A stretch of DNA of 64,000 nt from Acidobacteriaceae bacterium (GTDB lineage Bacteria; Acidobacteriota; Terriglobia; Terriglobales; Acidobacteriaceae). This document shows, one piece after another, positions 9,905 through 19,822 of this stretch (its first letter is position 1; each line of letters begins with the position of its first letter). Made by a program: the position numbers and the translations under genes. The stretch covers positions 1 through 64,000 of the forward strand of contig DAIDLI010000155.1 in NCBI GenBank assembly GCA_027449545.1, read 5' to 3'. The notes under the pieces were generated by a model, which worked only from the letters and a program-made list of their open reading frames with translations, did no database searches and had not been told where the DNA came from.

Positions 9905-10938
9905 GCGAACCGCCCTTCTCCCAGTGCAAGTTGGTGTAGCGCGTCCTCTCCTCCTCTCAGTCGAGCTTCCAATTGCTCGACGTCGGATTGGACCATGACC
10001 CGGACCAGGTCCCTGAATCTCACTGTCGGCTGCCATCCCAACACGTTCATTGCGCGGCTGGGGTCGGCACGGAGATGGTCGACCTCGGCTGGGCGAAAAT
10101 AGCGCGGGTCCACGATGACAAACTCACGCCAATCCAGATCGGCTGCCTCAAAGGCAAGCTGCGCAAATTCCCGCACACTATGCGAATCGCCCGTTCCGAT
10201 GACATAATCCCCTGGCATCTCCTGTTGAAGCATGAGCCACATCGCCTGCACATAGTCCGGAGCATATCCCCAATCGCGCCGAGCCTCCAGATTGCCCAGA
10301 TACAGCTTCTTCTGGAGTCCCGACCGGATTTGGGCCACGGCGCGGGTGATCTTGCGCGTGACGAAGGTTTCTCCCCGGCGCGGCGACTCGTGATTAAAGA
10401 GGATCCCGCTGGAAGCGTGCATGCCATAGCTCTCGCGGTAATTGACTGTGATCTGGTGGGCAAAGACTTTGGCGCATGCATAGGGGCTGCGCGGGTGAAA
10501 CGGGGTCGTTTCGTTTTGCGGTGGGGAGGCGCTGCCAAACATCTCGCTCGAGGAGGCCTGGTAATAGCGGCATCTCACCCCGGTGCGTCGTATCGCCTCC
10601 AGCAGGCGCAAACTGCCGCAAGCCACTACGTCGGCCGTGAATTCAGGAACTTCAAAGCTAACCTTCACATGGCTTTGCGCACCCAGGTTGTACACCTCAT
10701 CGGGGCGCAGATCGTAAAGAATGGCGGCGAGCGAACTCCCATCAGTCAAGTCGGCATAATGAAGAAAGAAGCGGGTGTTCGCTTCGTGCGGATCTGCATA
10801 GAGATGATCGATCCGTTCCGTATTGACACTTGACGAACGCCGTTTGAGACCGTGTACCTCATAGCCCAGCGAAAGCAGGAGTTCGGCAAGATAAGAGCCG
10901 TCTTGTCCCGTGCATCCGGTGATCAATGCCTTTGTCAT
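9901..10938 (-). CDS. gmd: GDP-mannose 4,6-dehydratase
   Basis: A 345-aa extended SDR that converts GDP-D-mannose to GDP-4-keto-6-deoxy-D-mannose, the first step to GDP-L-fucose or GDP-rhamnose. The N-terminal motif is [15 protein letters not shown], the active site is YACAK within a PRSPYACAK segment, and the family sequence [17 protein letters not shown] is intact. The ATG at 10938 has GGAG 7 nt upstream; the open frame extends to 11244 but that extension has no family similarity. It overlaps fcl by four bases, so the two are translationally coupled. About 200 bp separate it from the upstream WecA-like gene. GDP-mannose must come from genes outside this window. Confidence 0.96.
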   Translation of the reverse strand: MTKALITGCTGQDGSYLAELLLSLGYEVHGLKRRSSSVNTERIDHLYADPHEANTRFFLHYADLTDGSSLAAILYDLRPDEVYNLGAQSHVKVSFEVPEFTADVVACGSLRLLEAIRRTGVRCRYYQASSSEMFGSASPPQNETTPFHPRSPYACAKVFAHQITVNYRESYGMHASSGILFNHESPRRGETFVTRKITRAVAQIRSGLQKKLYLGNLEARRDWGYAPDYVQAMWLMLQQEMPGDYVIGTGDSHSVREFAQLAFEAADLDWREFVIVDPRYFRPAEVDHLRADPSRAMNVLGWQPTVRFRDLVRVMVQSDVEQLEARLRGGEDALHQLALGEGRFA

Positions 10939-11140
10939 GACGTTTCTCCAAGACTGTGAAGCCGCCCGGTACAGAGCCAAAGATACCGCGCTGCCGCGGC
11001 TTCCATTCAATCTCCCCTGCGACATGGATCCGTTCTGCTCAGCACCAGCTGAACTTCGGCTAGGGAACGTGGTCGCGGCCCATCGCGCTCGGTAGGTGAA
11101 GTGGGAAGCTGCGGACCCGCTTACGTGGATAGACGAGCGG

Positions 11141-12232
11141 CTAGGAAAGGGCTCGCACCTGCGGATCTTTCTGGGCCGTCTGCACGGCAGCCGCTTCGCG
11201 CTGACCGGCCAGCGCCACATGGAACTTACGACGGCTGCGGGCAATGGTCGCTCCAGGCATACTTACCGGCAGCCGTGCCAAATAACTGCCAAAGACAGCA
11301 AAGAGCGCAACGAATCCGGCAAGGGCTGGAAGAAACCACCTCGGGTGCATATAGGTCAGTGGGCCGAACGTAGCACATCCCGCCGCGACGGCCCACAGCG
11401 ACCACACGGCATTGCGTTCTGTCATTCCAGCCGCAACCAGTCGGTGAGAGCTATGGTCGCGCCCTCCAACTGAAATCGGCCTGCCGGCCCGCTTGCGCAG
11501 AAGGGATACCAGCACGGAATCGAATAAGGGGTATAAGAACGCCATCAACGCGCTCGCACCCTCGATCCAGCGTGTGGAGGTGGAAACGGGATCAATGGCA
11601 AGCGCGGCGAGAGTAAAACCGAGAAAGAGGCTGCCACAATCACCCAAAAAGATGCGCGCGGGCTTGTGATTAAAGAACAAAAAGCCTGCGCACGCCCCAG
11701 CGACCACAGCCAGCAGGATCGCTCGTTCTCCATCGCCCTTCAGCAGGGTGAGGACGATTCCGGCGATTGCGGCGATCGTCGCCACCCCTCCGCACAGTCC
11801 ATCCATGTTGTCGATCAGGTTGAATGCATTCGTGACCCCGATCAGCCACGCTACGCTCAGCCCGGCATTCACTACCGGCCACGGAGAAACAGAGAACATC
11901 AGACCGCTCGTGACCAGATATATCGCGGGTAAGGCCTGCCCGATCAGCTTGGCAAGTGGCGGAAGCTCGAGCCGATCGTCCACAAAGCCGACCAGCGCGA
12001 TCCACGCCGCGCAAATCGCCAGCCGCGTTGATTCAGCCTCAGCAAACGCCAGAAAGCAGAGAGCCGAGGCCAGCACGATCCCTACGCCTCCGGTGTTCGG
12101 CGTGGCTGAGGTGTGCCAGCGGTCCGGGCGGGGCTGTGCTTGCAGACGAAGCTTGCTGCTCCAGCGCATGAGTGGATAGCAAGCGGATGCGCTCAACGCT
12201 GCTGCACAAACCATTGGCGTTAGGAATTGCAC
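11141..12232 (-). CDS. Undecaprenyl-phosphate sugar-1-phosphate transferase, WecA/MraY family
   Basis: A 363-aa polytopic membrane enzyme of the PNPT family, expected to start the repeat unit by moving a sugar-1-phosphate (often GlcNAc-1-P) from its UDP donor to undecaprenyl phosphate. The family aspartates are visible in [22 protein letters not shown] and [13 protein letters not shown], and the cytoplasmic histidine loop reads [11 protein letters not shown]. Around ten hydrophobic helices are present. The start is taken as the GTG at 12232, with GGGAGGAG just upstream and only 14 bp after the epimerase stop; the in-frame extension to 12298 is less likely. With the WecG/TagA-type enzyme at 18134-18931 it would build the first disaccharide. 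Confidence 0.9.
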   Translation of the reverse strand: MQFLTPMVCAAALSASACYPLMRWSSKLRLQAQPRPDRWHTSATPNTGGVGIVLASALCFLAFAEAESTRLAICAAWIALVGFVDDRLELPPLAKLIGQALPAIYLVTSGLMFSVSPWPVVNAGLSVAWLIGVTNAFNLIDNMDGLCGGVATIAAIAGIVLTLLKGDGERAILLAVVAGACAGFLFFNHKPARIFLGDCGSLFLGFTLAALAIDPVSTSTRWIEGASALMAFLYPLFDSVLVSLLRKRAGRPISVGGRDHSSHRLVAAGMTERNAVWSLWAVAAGCATFGPLTYMHPRWFLPALAGFVALFAVFGSYLARLPVSMPGATIARSRRKFHVALAGQREAAAVQTAQKDPQVRALS

Positions 12233-12246
12233 GATGCGCTCCTCCC

Positions 12247-13272
12247 TCAGGCGTGCTCCAGAATCGCCTCCGGTGCAGATGTGGCCGCGGCTGTGCACGA
12301 CGCCACTGCTTCGCGGGCAGTCATCTCCTGTGCGACCGCATCAATAATCGCCGGCAGCGGGGTGTGGGGACGGAAGCCTACCAGGCGCTCCAATTTCGCA
12401 ACCGACGGAATCCTGCGGAGCATATCTTCGAACCCCTCGCCGTAGGCATCTTTGTAGGGAATGAAGACGATTTCGGAGCTGGACCCCAACTGCGCCCTTA
12501 CCTGTCCCGCCAGGCCTCCGATGCTGATTTCCTGGTCATTGCCAATGTTGATGATTTCGCCTGCGGTCTGAGGACTCTTCGCGATTCGTGCCAGAGCTTC
12601 CACCACGTCTAGCACGTAACCAAAGCACCGGCGCTGCTTGCCATCTCCAAAAACTGTGATCGGTTCATGCAGCAGTGCCTGCCGCACAAAGGTGGGCAGA
12701 ACCATTCCGTAGCGCGCGGTCTGGCGGGGACCGACCGTGTTAAAAAGTCGAATCACCGTGACCGGCACATGCTTCTCGTAAAAGTAGGCCAATCCTAGGA
12801 ACTCGTCGAGCGCCTTCGAGCAGGCGTAGCTCCAGCGGCCAATGCTCGTTGGGCCCATCACCAGGTCGTCCTCTTCACGGAAAGGAACTTTGGCACTCTT
12901 CCCGTACACCTCGGATGTGGAGGCGATGACGACACGCTTCCCCTTCTTTGCAGCGGCATTCAGCACCACCTCGGTCCCATGAATGTTCGTCTCGATTGTC
13001 CGTACGGGGCTGTCTACGACAAGACGGACGCCCACCGCCGCAGCCAGATGGAACACCAGATCGCATCCGTCGATGAGCTCCGAGACCAATGGAGCATTGA
13101 ATACGGTGTCGATCGTGTAATCGAAGGTAGGGCACCCCTTCAGGTGAGCGATGTTCTCGAATGATCCTGTTGACAGGTCGTCGATCACCGACACCGTCCA
13201 ACCTTCGCGGAGGCAGCGCTCTGCGAGGTGGGATCCAATGAAGCCGGCGCCGCCCGTAATCAGAATTCTCAT
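12247..13272 (-). CDS. NAD-dependent nucleotide-sugar epimerase/dehydratase
   Basis: A 341-aa extended SDR that probably acts on a UDP-sugar. The NAD-binding motif GGAGFIGSHL is at the N-terminus and the catalytic pair is in WSYACSKALDE. The middle resembles UDP-glucose 4-epimerase and UDP-glucuronate decarboxylase relatives (a TSEVYG motif and a GPRQTARYGMVLP loop). The ATG at 13272 has AGGAGG 8 nt upstream. It sits just ahead of the WecA-like gene, so it probably supplies the exopolysaccharide donor pool. The exact reaction is not resolved. Confidence 0.88.
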   Translation of the reverse strand: MRILITGGAGFIGSHLAERCLREGWTVSVIDDLSTGSFENIAHLKGCPTFDYTIDTVFNAPLVSELIDGCDLVFHLAAAVGVRLVVDSPVRTIETNIHGTEVVLNAAAKKGKRVVIASTSEVYGKSAKVPFREEDDLVMGPTSIGRWSYACSKALDEFLGLAYFYEKHVPVTVIRLFNTVGPRQTARYGMVLPTFVRQALLHEPITVFGDGKQRRCFGYVLDVVEALARIAKSPQTAGEIINIGNDQEISIGGLAGQVRAQLGSSSEIVFIPYKDAYGEGFEDMLRRIPSVAKLERLVGFRPHTPLPAIIDAVAQEMTAREAVASCTAAATSAPEAILEHA

Positions 13273-13359
13273 TGTTGTATCCTCCTGGGGCCTGCTTATT
13301 TGCTGCCCCGCCTGCTGGCTGGAGCGGCGGGGCGGGGTGTTCCTCACATGCGGCGCACC

Positions 13360-14502
13360 CTACAATTCCCCGGTGCTGGCCGATTCTCTCCGCAGCGGCT
13401 GGCGCGCCTCCACAGGCAATGGCTTCGAAGCACGTGCCAAATTACGCTGTAGAATCCGATTTCGCCATCGCGCGGCAGGAAGTTCGATAAGATGTCGCGA
13501 GAGCTCGCCCAAGGCGACGGTGATTGTGAACGTGAGCGCCAGCGTGGCCACGGCGTTCTGCGTGATCCAGGTCTGTACCGCAAACATCACGGTGTAATGG
13601 AAGACGTAAAGGGCATAGGACAGATCGCCGATCGTGACAAGAAACCGGCAATTGAGCCACCGCGTGACATACGCATCGGGATAGCGCACCACATAGAAAA
13701 AGATCGGAGCGAGAGCTACGCCCTGAATGGAGTAGCGTGCTGTTTGACGAAAGAACTCATCCCGGGCCGCAATCGAAATAAGCAGGATGACAAGGGCAAC
13801 CAGCGCCGCCACCGCGCACAGTCGCCTGCTGAGTTTAGGAAAAGAGTCAATTGCAGGGTTCGCGGCAATGGCCATGATGGCTCCGAACAGTATCGAATCC
13901 AGCCGCGTGTCGGTTCCGGTATAGACGCGATTCCAATTCGCCTGCAAGGGACCCATCATCACGACCCGCCATACAAGCGCCGCCACGCAGGCGCCACCCA
14001 GCCACATTGCCTGCCGGTTTTGTGAGAGTCCTGATCTTTGCAGCCCCAGATAGAGCACCGGAAAAAGAAGATAAAAGTGCTCCTCCACTGCGAGCGACCA
14101 CAAAGGAGATAGGCCGAGAGGAATCGTCAGGCCATGAACCTGTTCCGCATAGTTGGTTAAGAAGAGCTGAATGGCCGCAAAGCCGCGCCATTGCAAAGGT
14201 GCATGTAGAATCCCAATCCAGGCCGCGACGAAGGCCAGCGCCATCGCACAGTAAACGGGCGGAAGGATCCGAAATGCGCGCCGAATGTAGAACCGCCGAA
14301 TGGAAAGATCACCACTGCGGATCCACTCCCGGCGCAGCAGGGTTGTAATCAAATAGCCGCTCAGAAAGAAAAATACCGTTACACCAAACCCGTTGGGGAC
14401 CCACGTCAAGCCGCAGTGGCCGCACAGCACCAGAAAAAACGCGCCGGCGCGAATGCCATCAAGACCCGCAATTCTCTCGTTTCTGGACAGGCCTGTGCTC
14501 AT
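13360..14502 (-). CDS. Membrane acyltransferase, family 3 (OafA-like)
   Basis: A 380-aa polytopic membrane protein of the acyltransferase-3 family, which O-acetylates or otherwise acylates polysaccharides and lipids. The N-terminal GLDGIRA segment is followed by the conserved histidine (LCGHCG) and the FFFLSGYLITTLL membrane segment. An RRFYIRRAFRILPPVY motif follows. About ten membrane helices are predicted by eye, and there is no C-terminal SGNH domain. It lies in the exopolysaccharide operon and so probably decorates the repeat unit. Confidence 0.92.
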   Translation of the reverse strand: MSTGLSRNERIAGLDGIRAGAFFLVLCGHCGLTWVPNGFGVTVFFFLSGYLITTLLRREWIRSGDLSIRRFYIRRAFRILPPVYCAMALAFVAAWIGILHAPLQWRGFAAIQLFLTNYAEQVHGLTIPLGLSPLWSLAVEEHFYLLFPVLYLGLQRSGLSQNRQAMWLGGACVAALVWRVVMMGPLQANWNRVYTGTDTRLDSILFGAIMAIAANPAIDSFPKLSRRLCAVAALVALVILLISIAARDEFFRQTARYSIQGVALAPIFFYVVRYPDAYVTRWLNCRFLVTIGDLSYALYVFHYTVMFAVQTWITQNAVATLALTFTITVALGELSRHLIELPAARWRNRILQRNLARASKPLPVEARQPLRRESASTGEL

Positions 14503-14656
14503 GGATCTACGAGAAAGGAACTCACTCAGATGTCGTGCACCTGGGTGTCAGGATCTTGTGGAATGCATCCAAGAAGAGAAGCAAGTCCGGCTGTAGCTCA
14601 TCCATGGCATCAGCCTCAAGTGGGCCTCGTCAGTCCTCTGTCAACCATGCATAGGG

Positions 14657-15838
14657 TCAGTTCTCCGGCTGTTGCGTGCTATCCGCGTGGAGCGGGCATG
14701 TGATTTGCCCCGACGTAGCGGCCGGCTTCCGCAGGTCGCCAGCAGAGTCGAAAGGCCGCAGCGAATCGGCGTGGGCCGCCGGCAATCGTTGCTGCCGTTT
14801 CCATCGGGCGCTCGCCTGCCAGCGCAAAAGTCCCCATTTGCGTAGCGCGCCGCTCCATGTGCCCGGCCGCGAAATCATTGCGCCCCAGTAGAGTAGGTAT
14901 TCTCCGAAATGGATTCTGGCGCCTAATTGCAATAGCCAATGCAACTCCTCTCGGACCTGAGTTGCCTCCCCGAGGAATGCCAGCGCCCGCAGCCGTCTCC
15001 GAGTCGCTCTGACCCGCATCTCGAGACTCGCCCTAGGGCCCGCTCGCAGGCAATAGTGTCCTAATACTGCACGATCAAAGGCGGATGCATCGGCAATAAA
15101 TCGGTAAATATTCATGATTTCGCGCGGACGCGTCGCTGAGTTGCTGGAGAGCCGATAGGATCCGAACTCCATGGGGAGGCACAGACAAGTACCCTGGCGG
15201 CTTGCTTCCACCCACAGAGGTGCATCGCCGAAGGGATAGAGGCCCGGCTTGCACAGTGGCGACTCTTTCAGCGCAGTCTGCGCCAGGCCAGTGCGCAAGC
15301 ATACCGTCACCGTCTTCACCTTTCCCGCCAGGATTTCGTCCAGCCCGAACTGGTAAACCCCATGGTTCGGGAGTCTCAGCACATTCGAGATCAGGACGGC
15401 TCCCTCTTCGGAGATAATTCTCCAACTACTACAGACCAGGGCAATCCTTGCATCGCTCTCCAAAAGACGTACCTGGGCCTGCAGCTTGTCAGGTCGGTGC
15501 CAGCAGTCGTCTCCCTCACAGAATGCAAGGTATCGTCCGCGAGCGGCATTCAGAATGCGCGCGTCATTCTCGTGCATCCCCACATTCCGGTCTGCCGTGA
15601 TAACCCTGACTAGGTGCGGGTGGGAACGCCAATACTCCAGCGCGATGGCTCGGCTGCCGTCCGTGGAGGCGTCTTCGCCAATGATCAACTCGAAGGGAAA
15701 ATCGGTTTGCTGTGCCAGGACCCCTTCGATCGCATCGCGGAGATAGCGCTCGTGGTTATAGGTCGGCATTGCGACCGTCACCAACGGTTCGGAGGGAAGG
15801 TGGTCCCAGTCCGAATGCTCAATATAAGCCTGCGCCAT
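14657..15838 (-). CDS. Glycosyltransferase family 2
   Basis: A 393-aa GT-A enzyme. The N-terminus reads TVAMPTYNHERYLRDAI, with IIGEDASTDGS as the nucleotide-binding acidic loop and CEGDDCW as the metal-binding motif, a pattern typical of bacterial GT2 enzymes in capsule loci. The start at 15838 has AGAGGA a few bases upstream. The C-terminal ~120 residues are Arg-rich and amphipathic, which could support membrane association. It is flanked by the acyltransferase and WbqC genes. Sugar specificity is unknown. Confidence 0.9.
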   Translation of the reverse strand: MAQAYIEHSDWDHLPSEPLVTVAMPTYNHERYLRDAIEGVLAQQTDFPFELIIGEDASTDGSRAIALEYWRSHPHLVRVITADRNVGMHENDARILNAARGRYLAFCEGDDCWHRPDKLQAQVRLLESDARIALVCSSWRIISEEGAVLISNVLRLPNHGVYQFGLDEILAGKVKTVTVCLRTGLAQTALKESPLCKPGLYPFGDAPLWVEASRQGTCLCLPMEFGSYRLSSNSATRPREIMNIYRFIADASAFDRAVLGHYCLRAGPRASLEMRVRATRRRLRALAFLGEATQVREELHWLLQLGARIHFGEYLLYWGAMISRPGTWSGALRKWGLLRWQASARWKRQQRLPAAHADSLRPFDSAGDLRKPAATSGQITCPLHADSTQQPEN

Positions 15839-16017
15839 GCGTCCTCTTTTGGGTGGTGCCGTCCGAAATGACCCGGACCGGCGTAATCACCCCATTGCTA
15901 CCGCGACAGCAGCGTGAACGATGACAAGCGGAATGTCGCGCGCGGCTACCGATCTTGCACGAGGTGTTGGTGAGCGTTCCAGGCGCGTCTGACAACCAAC
16001 TGGAGTTCCATGCGCAG

Positions 16018-16770
16018 TTAAAAGCGGAATGCTCCGGCAAACTCCGCCTCTGCGCGTTCCTCGGCTGCGACTTTGACACCGTCCAGGTGCGCCCTAATGG
16101 CAGAAGGGGATTCCCACATCAGCGCATCCAGCACTGATAGCTTGGGCACATAGGTGAAACCGGGACAGTCATACCGGAACTCGAAGTCTTCTTGAATATG
16201 CAGCCGGATCTCGTGCTCTGAGAATCGGTTGGGATCGTAGAGGGCTGCTCCGCCGGGAGGGTTAAGGTACTCCGTGGCTCCCGCTGCCTCTGCGATTCTC
16301 AGTGCCCAGTCGGCTGCTGTTTCCACGGGCCCTAAATTCAGGTTCAGTTCAGAAAAGATCTCTGGCGTCCATCTGATTCCAAGGTAATCGCAAACCTTTC
16401 CAAGGCAGCGCACATTGAGTCGCGAAAGATTGCGTTCGCCGTCGCTAAAGCAGTCTTCAAGCAGATCCATCGTCTGCCAGTAATAGGGCGCTCGTCCGCG
16501 GTAGGGCGTGAACTGATGCACGATCTTACGCCGCCAATCGGGTGCTTCCACTGCCTCAATCTGATGGATCGGTGTTTCCCGCGGATGCTTCTTCACGGGC
16601 ACCGTGATGTACTGCCACCCCCCGCCCGGATGCAGGATGCGGTTGCGGTTGACCCAGCCTTCGCGCATATATTGTGGGCTATCGAACACGATCCAGCGTT
16701 CGCAACGGTTCATCAGGTCGAAATACCCGAGATAGGGAAAGAAATATGGCTGCATGACTCCTAGAATCAT
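16018..16770 (-). CDS. WbqC family protein
   Basis: A 250-aa protein matching the WbqC-like family seen in O-antigen and capsule loci. The diagnostic N-terminus QPYFFPYLGYFDLM is present, followed by WIVFDSPQYMREGWVNRNR and a central W-I-T-V-like strand with a lysine-rich loop. WbqC proteins are linked with making acylated or amino-acid-modified amino sugars, but the reaction is poorly defined. The start has AGGAGG close upstream. It lies 40 bp after the DegT aminotransferase gene, which supports a shared role in an amino-sugar branch. Confidence 0.88.
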   Translation of the reverse strand: MILGVMQPYFFPYLGYFDLMNRCERWIVFDSPQYMREGWVNRNRILHPGGGWQYITVPVKKHPRETPIHQIEAVEAPDWRRKIVHQFTPYRGRAPYYWQTMDLLEDCFSDGERNLSRLNVRCLGKVCDYLGIRWTPEIFSELNLNLGPVETAADWALRIAEAAGATEYLNPPGGAALYDPNRFSEHEIRLHIQEDFEFRYDCPGFTYVPKLSVLDALMWESPSAIRAHLDGVKVAAEERAEAEFAGAFRF

Positions 16771-16810
16771 GTGTTCCTCCTCTGCCCGACTGTGGAGACG
16801 GCAGGCGTCT

Positions 16811-18007
16811 TCAGGCGCTTAGGCCGACCTCCCGTCCCGTCAAGCGTTCTGCAGGCATATGTCTGTCGGGCCGATGATGACAGGACTCCACCATGTCACA
16901 GATTCTGTCCACATCGTCCATGCACAAGTCGCTATAGAGCGGCAGCGTAAGGATTCGATCAGCCACTGCTCGGGCAACAGGCAACCGTATACCAGCGAAC
17001 ATGGTTCGATAGCATGGGAAATCGGGAATAATAGGGTAGAAGTAGCGACGCGCCAGAACGTTATACACGCGTAGTTGTTCATAAAGCTGGTCGCGCCCCA
17101 TTCCGAACGTATCTGGCTCCACTTCGATGTTCATATAAGCGTAGTTCTGGGTAACTCCACTGCGTGCCGGTGCAGTCAGGCGGATTCCTGGGATGGATCC
17201 GAGCCGGGCTCGATAGTGTTCCGTAAGGGTTCGTCGAGCGTTGATCATTTCCTCTATTCGATCGAGCAAGAGCGCGCCCATAAGAGCCTGAAACTCCGTC
17301 ATCTTGGCGTTCGTCCCCGGCAACAGAACTTCAGTTTCATTCTCGAATCCAAAGTTCTTCAGGTAGTCCAGTCGGGCTTGGAGCGCCGGATCGCGAAAGA
17401 CGAGCATGCCTCCTTCGATCGAGTGGAATACCTTGGTTGCGTGAAAGCTGAACATGCTCATGTCCCCAAAGCTGCCGATCGGCTGGCCATCTACTTGCAC
17501 TCCGAAAGCGTGGGCGGCGTCGTAGAGGAGCTTCAACCCATGCTTGCGCGCGATTCTCTCCAGTGCCTTCAGTTGGCAGGGTTGACCATATACGTGAACG
17601 GCAAGGATGGCGCTGGTCCAGGGTGTAATTGCCGCTTCAACTAAGTCGGGATCGATCGAATAGTATTTCGGTTCAATGTCCACAAATACCGGCCGCAGCT
17701 TGTTCCAGAACAGCGCATGCGAGGTAGCCACGAAGGTAAAGGGCGTCGTTATGACATCACCAGAAATTCCGAGAGCCTGAAGCCCAATCTGCAATGCCAG
17801 TGTGCCATTCGTAAAGAGGGAGCCATGCGCGGCTCGGAGGTAGCGCAGCAAGTTTTGCCGAAATTGCTGCACAAGCGGACCATCGTTGGTAAGCCAGGCC
17901 CGTTCCCAAATGGTCTCGAGTCCGCGGCAGAAATCCTGGAGCGGCGGCAGTGCGGGGCGTGCCACGGTGATAGGCTTCGCAAACGGCTGAATTGGGCGGA
18001 TCATCAA
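16811..18007 (-). CDS. DegT/DnrJ/EryC1/StrS sugar aminotransferase
   Basis: A 398-aa PLP-dependent aminotransferase that replaces a sugar keto group with an amino group on a nucleotide-activated sugar. The PLP lysine lies in FHATKVFHSIEGG, the hallmark of the family, and the N-terminal FTNGTLALQIGLQALGI segment also fits. Two Met codons (18007 and 18004) are possible starts. It shares a strand and neighbourhood with a Gfo/Idh/MocA oxidoreductase (19819-20871); in UDP-3-amino-sugar pathways such as WlbA/WlbC, enzymes of these two families act one after the other. That pairing is an inference from context. Confidence 0.92.
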   Translation of the reverse strand: MMIRPIQPFAKPITVARPALPPLQDFCRGLETIWERAWLTNDGPLVQQFRQNLLRYLRAAHGSLFTNGTLALQIGLQALGISGDVITTPFTFVATSHALFWNKLRPVFVDIEPKYYSIDPDLVEAAITPWTSAILAVHVYGQPCQLKALERIARKHGLKLLYDAAHAFGVQVDGQPIGSFGDMSMFSFHATKVFHSIEGGMLVFRDPALQARLDYLKNFGFENETEVLLPGTNAKMTEFQALMGALLLDRIEEMINARRTLTEHYRARLGSIPGIRLTAPARSGVTQNYAYMNIEVEPDTFGMGRDQLYEQLRVYNVLARRYFYPIIPDFPCYRTMFAGIRLPVARAVADRILTLPLYSDLCMDDVDRICDMVESCHHRPDRHMPAERLTGREVGLSA

Positions 18008-18133
18008 GCACCCCGAATCGTCAATGTAGATACCGCGTCAGGGCATTCGGACGAGTAGCGGCTCGCGCGTCGTAAGAAAGAAGGGTGAGCAGCAGAAGTT
18101 GAGGTCAGTGGCTTTCTTGCTATCGGACTGCGG

Positions 18134-18931
18134 TCAAGGAGAAGGCCATGTGCTCGGTGCTGATTCGCGGCGCCTCGTGCGGCACCCGAGCGATTCGCTC
18201 AAAAAGACAAAGCTCCGGTAGTTCCGTACCAGCATGCGAGGCTGATGGCACAGACGATGGAGCCATTCGAATCCTGCTCGCTGCAGCCAGAGGGGCGCGC
18301 GTGCCACTGTCCCGGCGTGGTAATCGAAGGCTGCGCCCACTCCCACCATCCACGGTGCCCGGATCCGCCCAAGGTGGGATGCAATCCAACGTTCCTGCTT
18401 GAGAAGTCCCAGCCCCACCCAAACGATGTCGCAGCCCGAGTCGTTGATCATCTTCACTTCCTGCTCGTCCTCCTCCAGGCTCGGGGCGCGGAAGGGCGGC
18501 GAGTAGGTCCCGACGGTCTGCATGTTCGGAAAGAGACGTTCGAGGTTCTGTTGTAGGGTTTTCGGTACTTCAGGCCTGCCACCGTAGAAGAAGTGCTTCC
18601 AGCCGCGCAGCGCACCGAATTCGCAAGCGCGCCACAAGAGCGTGGACCCATAGATGCGGCTTACCCTTACACGTTGCGCCCGTCCCGCCAGCACCACCCC
18701 CACTCCGTCACAGCAAGAGAAGGCGGCATTCTCAATATATTGGGCGTGATCGGCGTAACGCCGGGCGTAATACATGGACTCGGTATTGGTGATCACGATG
18801 TACTGTGGCCGGCGCTCGCTCCGGATGTTCCAGTCCATGGCCCGCAGCACTTCGCCCTCACTGCAAAGTGTGACAGGAATCCCGCAAATTCGTGCGCGAA
18901 CATCGTGACTGTGAGCGACCGGGATCATCAT
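18134..18931 (-). CDS. WecG/TagA/CpsF family glycosyltransferase (GT26)
   Basis: A 265-aa peripheral membrane glycosyltransferase of the GT26 family, which adds the second sugar (for example ManNAc or ManNAcA) to the undecaprenyl-PP-linked first sugar. Visible family features are an early VITNTESMYYARR segment, the DGVGVVLAGR motif, a HFFYGG motif, and late WVGLGLLKQERWI and GVGAAFDYHAGT blocks. It starts 9 bp after the preceding gene. In this locus it would act directly after the WecA-like enzyme encoded at 11141-12232. Confidence 0.93.
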   Translation of the reverse strand: MMIPVAHSHDVRARICGIPVTLCSEGEVLRAMDWNIRSERRPQYIVITNTESMYYARRYADHAQYIENAAFSCCDGVGVVLAGRAQRVRVSRIYGSTLLWRACEFGALRGWKHFFYGGRPEVPKTLQQNLERLFPNMQTVGTYSPPFRAPSLEEDEQEVKMINDSGCDIVWVGLGLLKQERWIASHLGRIRAPWMVGVGAAFDYHAGTVARAPLWLQRAGFEWLHRLCHQPRMLVRNYRSFVFLSESLGCRTRRRESAPSTWPSP

Positions 18932-18940
18932 GTCCCCTTT

Positions 18941-19822
18941 CTAAGCTGGAACCGCGACTGCCCGCTCTTGGAAATATCCCACCGTTTCCTCGATGTGAAG
19001 TTTCGAGGAAGCTCCAAAGAGAATTGCCTCAATGTTGCGGAAGCCGCGGACATAGGCAACTGCTTCTGCCGGCGTTACCGCTCCCGAGGCGAAGATAGAC
19101 ATCGCAACAAATCTCTGTCCTCCCTCCTGGATCAGGGCTTCGTAACTTGCGCGGGAGGGGTTCATGAGGTATCCGGACTTGTTAAAGCTGGCACAAAGCA
19201 GCGGACGCTCCACGCCACATGTGCGGAGATAGGACGCCAGTAAGGGTAAGTTCATCGTGATGAATCCAGCGTCAACGCCATGCTGCCGCCGCGCATAGCT
19301 GACGAACTCTTCAAAAGCGTTCCGCGCACCGAGTCCGAGCAGGAGATCGGTTACGATGTTTTGGAGAAAGATTGCTTCGACCTGGAGATCGTGAAACATG
19401 CGCAACTCGGCGTCGACGAGCAGGCGCATAATCGTGATCGGATCCTGCTGGAGAGCACCTCTCCCAGCATGCAACATCGCTCGGAGCGCCCCCGAGGAAG
19501 AGCCGTCGCCTCGCAGAACGTCCACCACAGCGCCCATGACGCCTTTATCCGCCACCAGATTCGCGTATTTGTGCGCATAGGGCATAGCTGGATAGAGCCG
19601 TATCCCGCGATATCGGTTGGGATGTTGGCGAAAATGATCACAGATCTGCTGCACTCGATCGTGGGTGGTGAACATGAAGTCGCGGATTCCAGCCTCGTAA
19701 GCGTGGTCAATCACATTGATCACGGAGTCGAGCTTGGAAAAGCGTTCCGAAAGGGCCTGCGCCTTCTCTTCCGACATGTGGTTAATGCCAAAAAACTGGT
19801 TATCTCCGAAGATGAGTTTCAT
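18941..19822 (-). CDS. Uncharacterised TIM-barrel-like protein in the polysaccharide locus
   Basis: A 293-aa soluble protein I cannot assign with confidence. The pattern of alternating strands and helices and the GIRDFMFTTHDRV, VEAIFLQNIVTDLL and ILFGASS segments resemble a beta/alpha barrel such as aldo-keto reductases or xylose-isomerase-like proteins. However, no clear cofactor or metal motif is visible. No signal peptide or membrane segment is seen. It overlaps the upstream oxidoreductase gene by four bases (ATGA) and is followed after 9 bp by WecG/TagA. Tight coupling to a sugar dehydrogenase suggests a step in nucleotide-sugar synthesis. Confidence 0.7.
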   Translation of the reverse strand: MKLIFGDNQFFGINHMSEEKAQALSERFSKLDSVINVIDHAYEAGIRDFMFTTHDRVQQICDHFRQHPNRYRGIRLYPAMPYAHKYANLVADKGVMGAVVDVLRGDGSSSGALRAMLHAGRGALQQDPITIMRLLVDAELRMFHDLQVEAIFLQNIVTDLLLGLGARNAFEEFVSYARRQHGVDAGFITMNLPLLASYLRTCGVERPLLCASFNKSGYLMNPSRASYEALIQEGGQRFVAMSIFASGAVTPAEAVAYVRGFRNIEAILFGASSKLHIEETVGYFQERAVAVPA

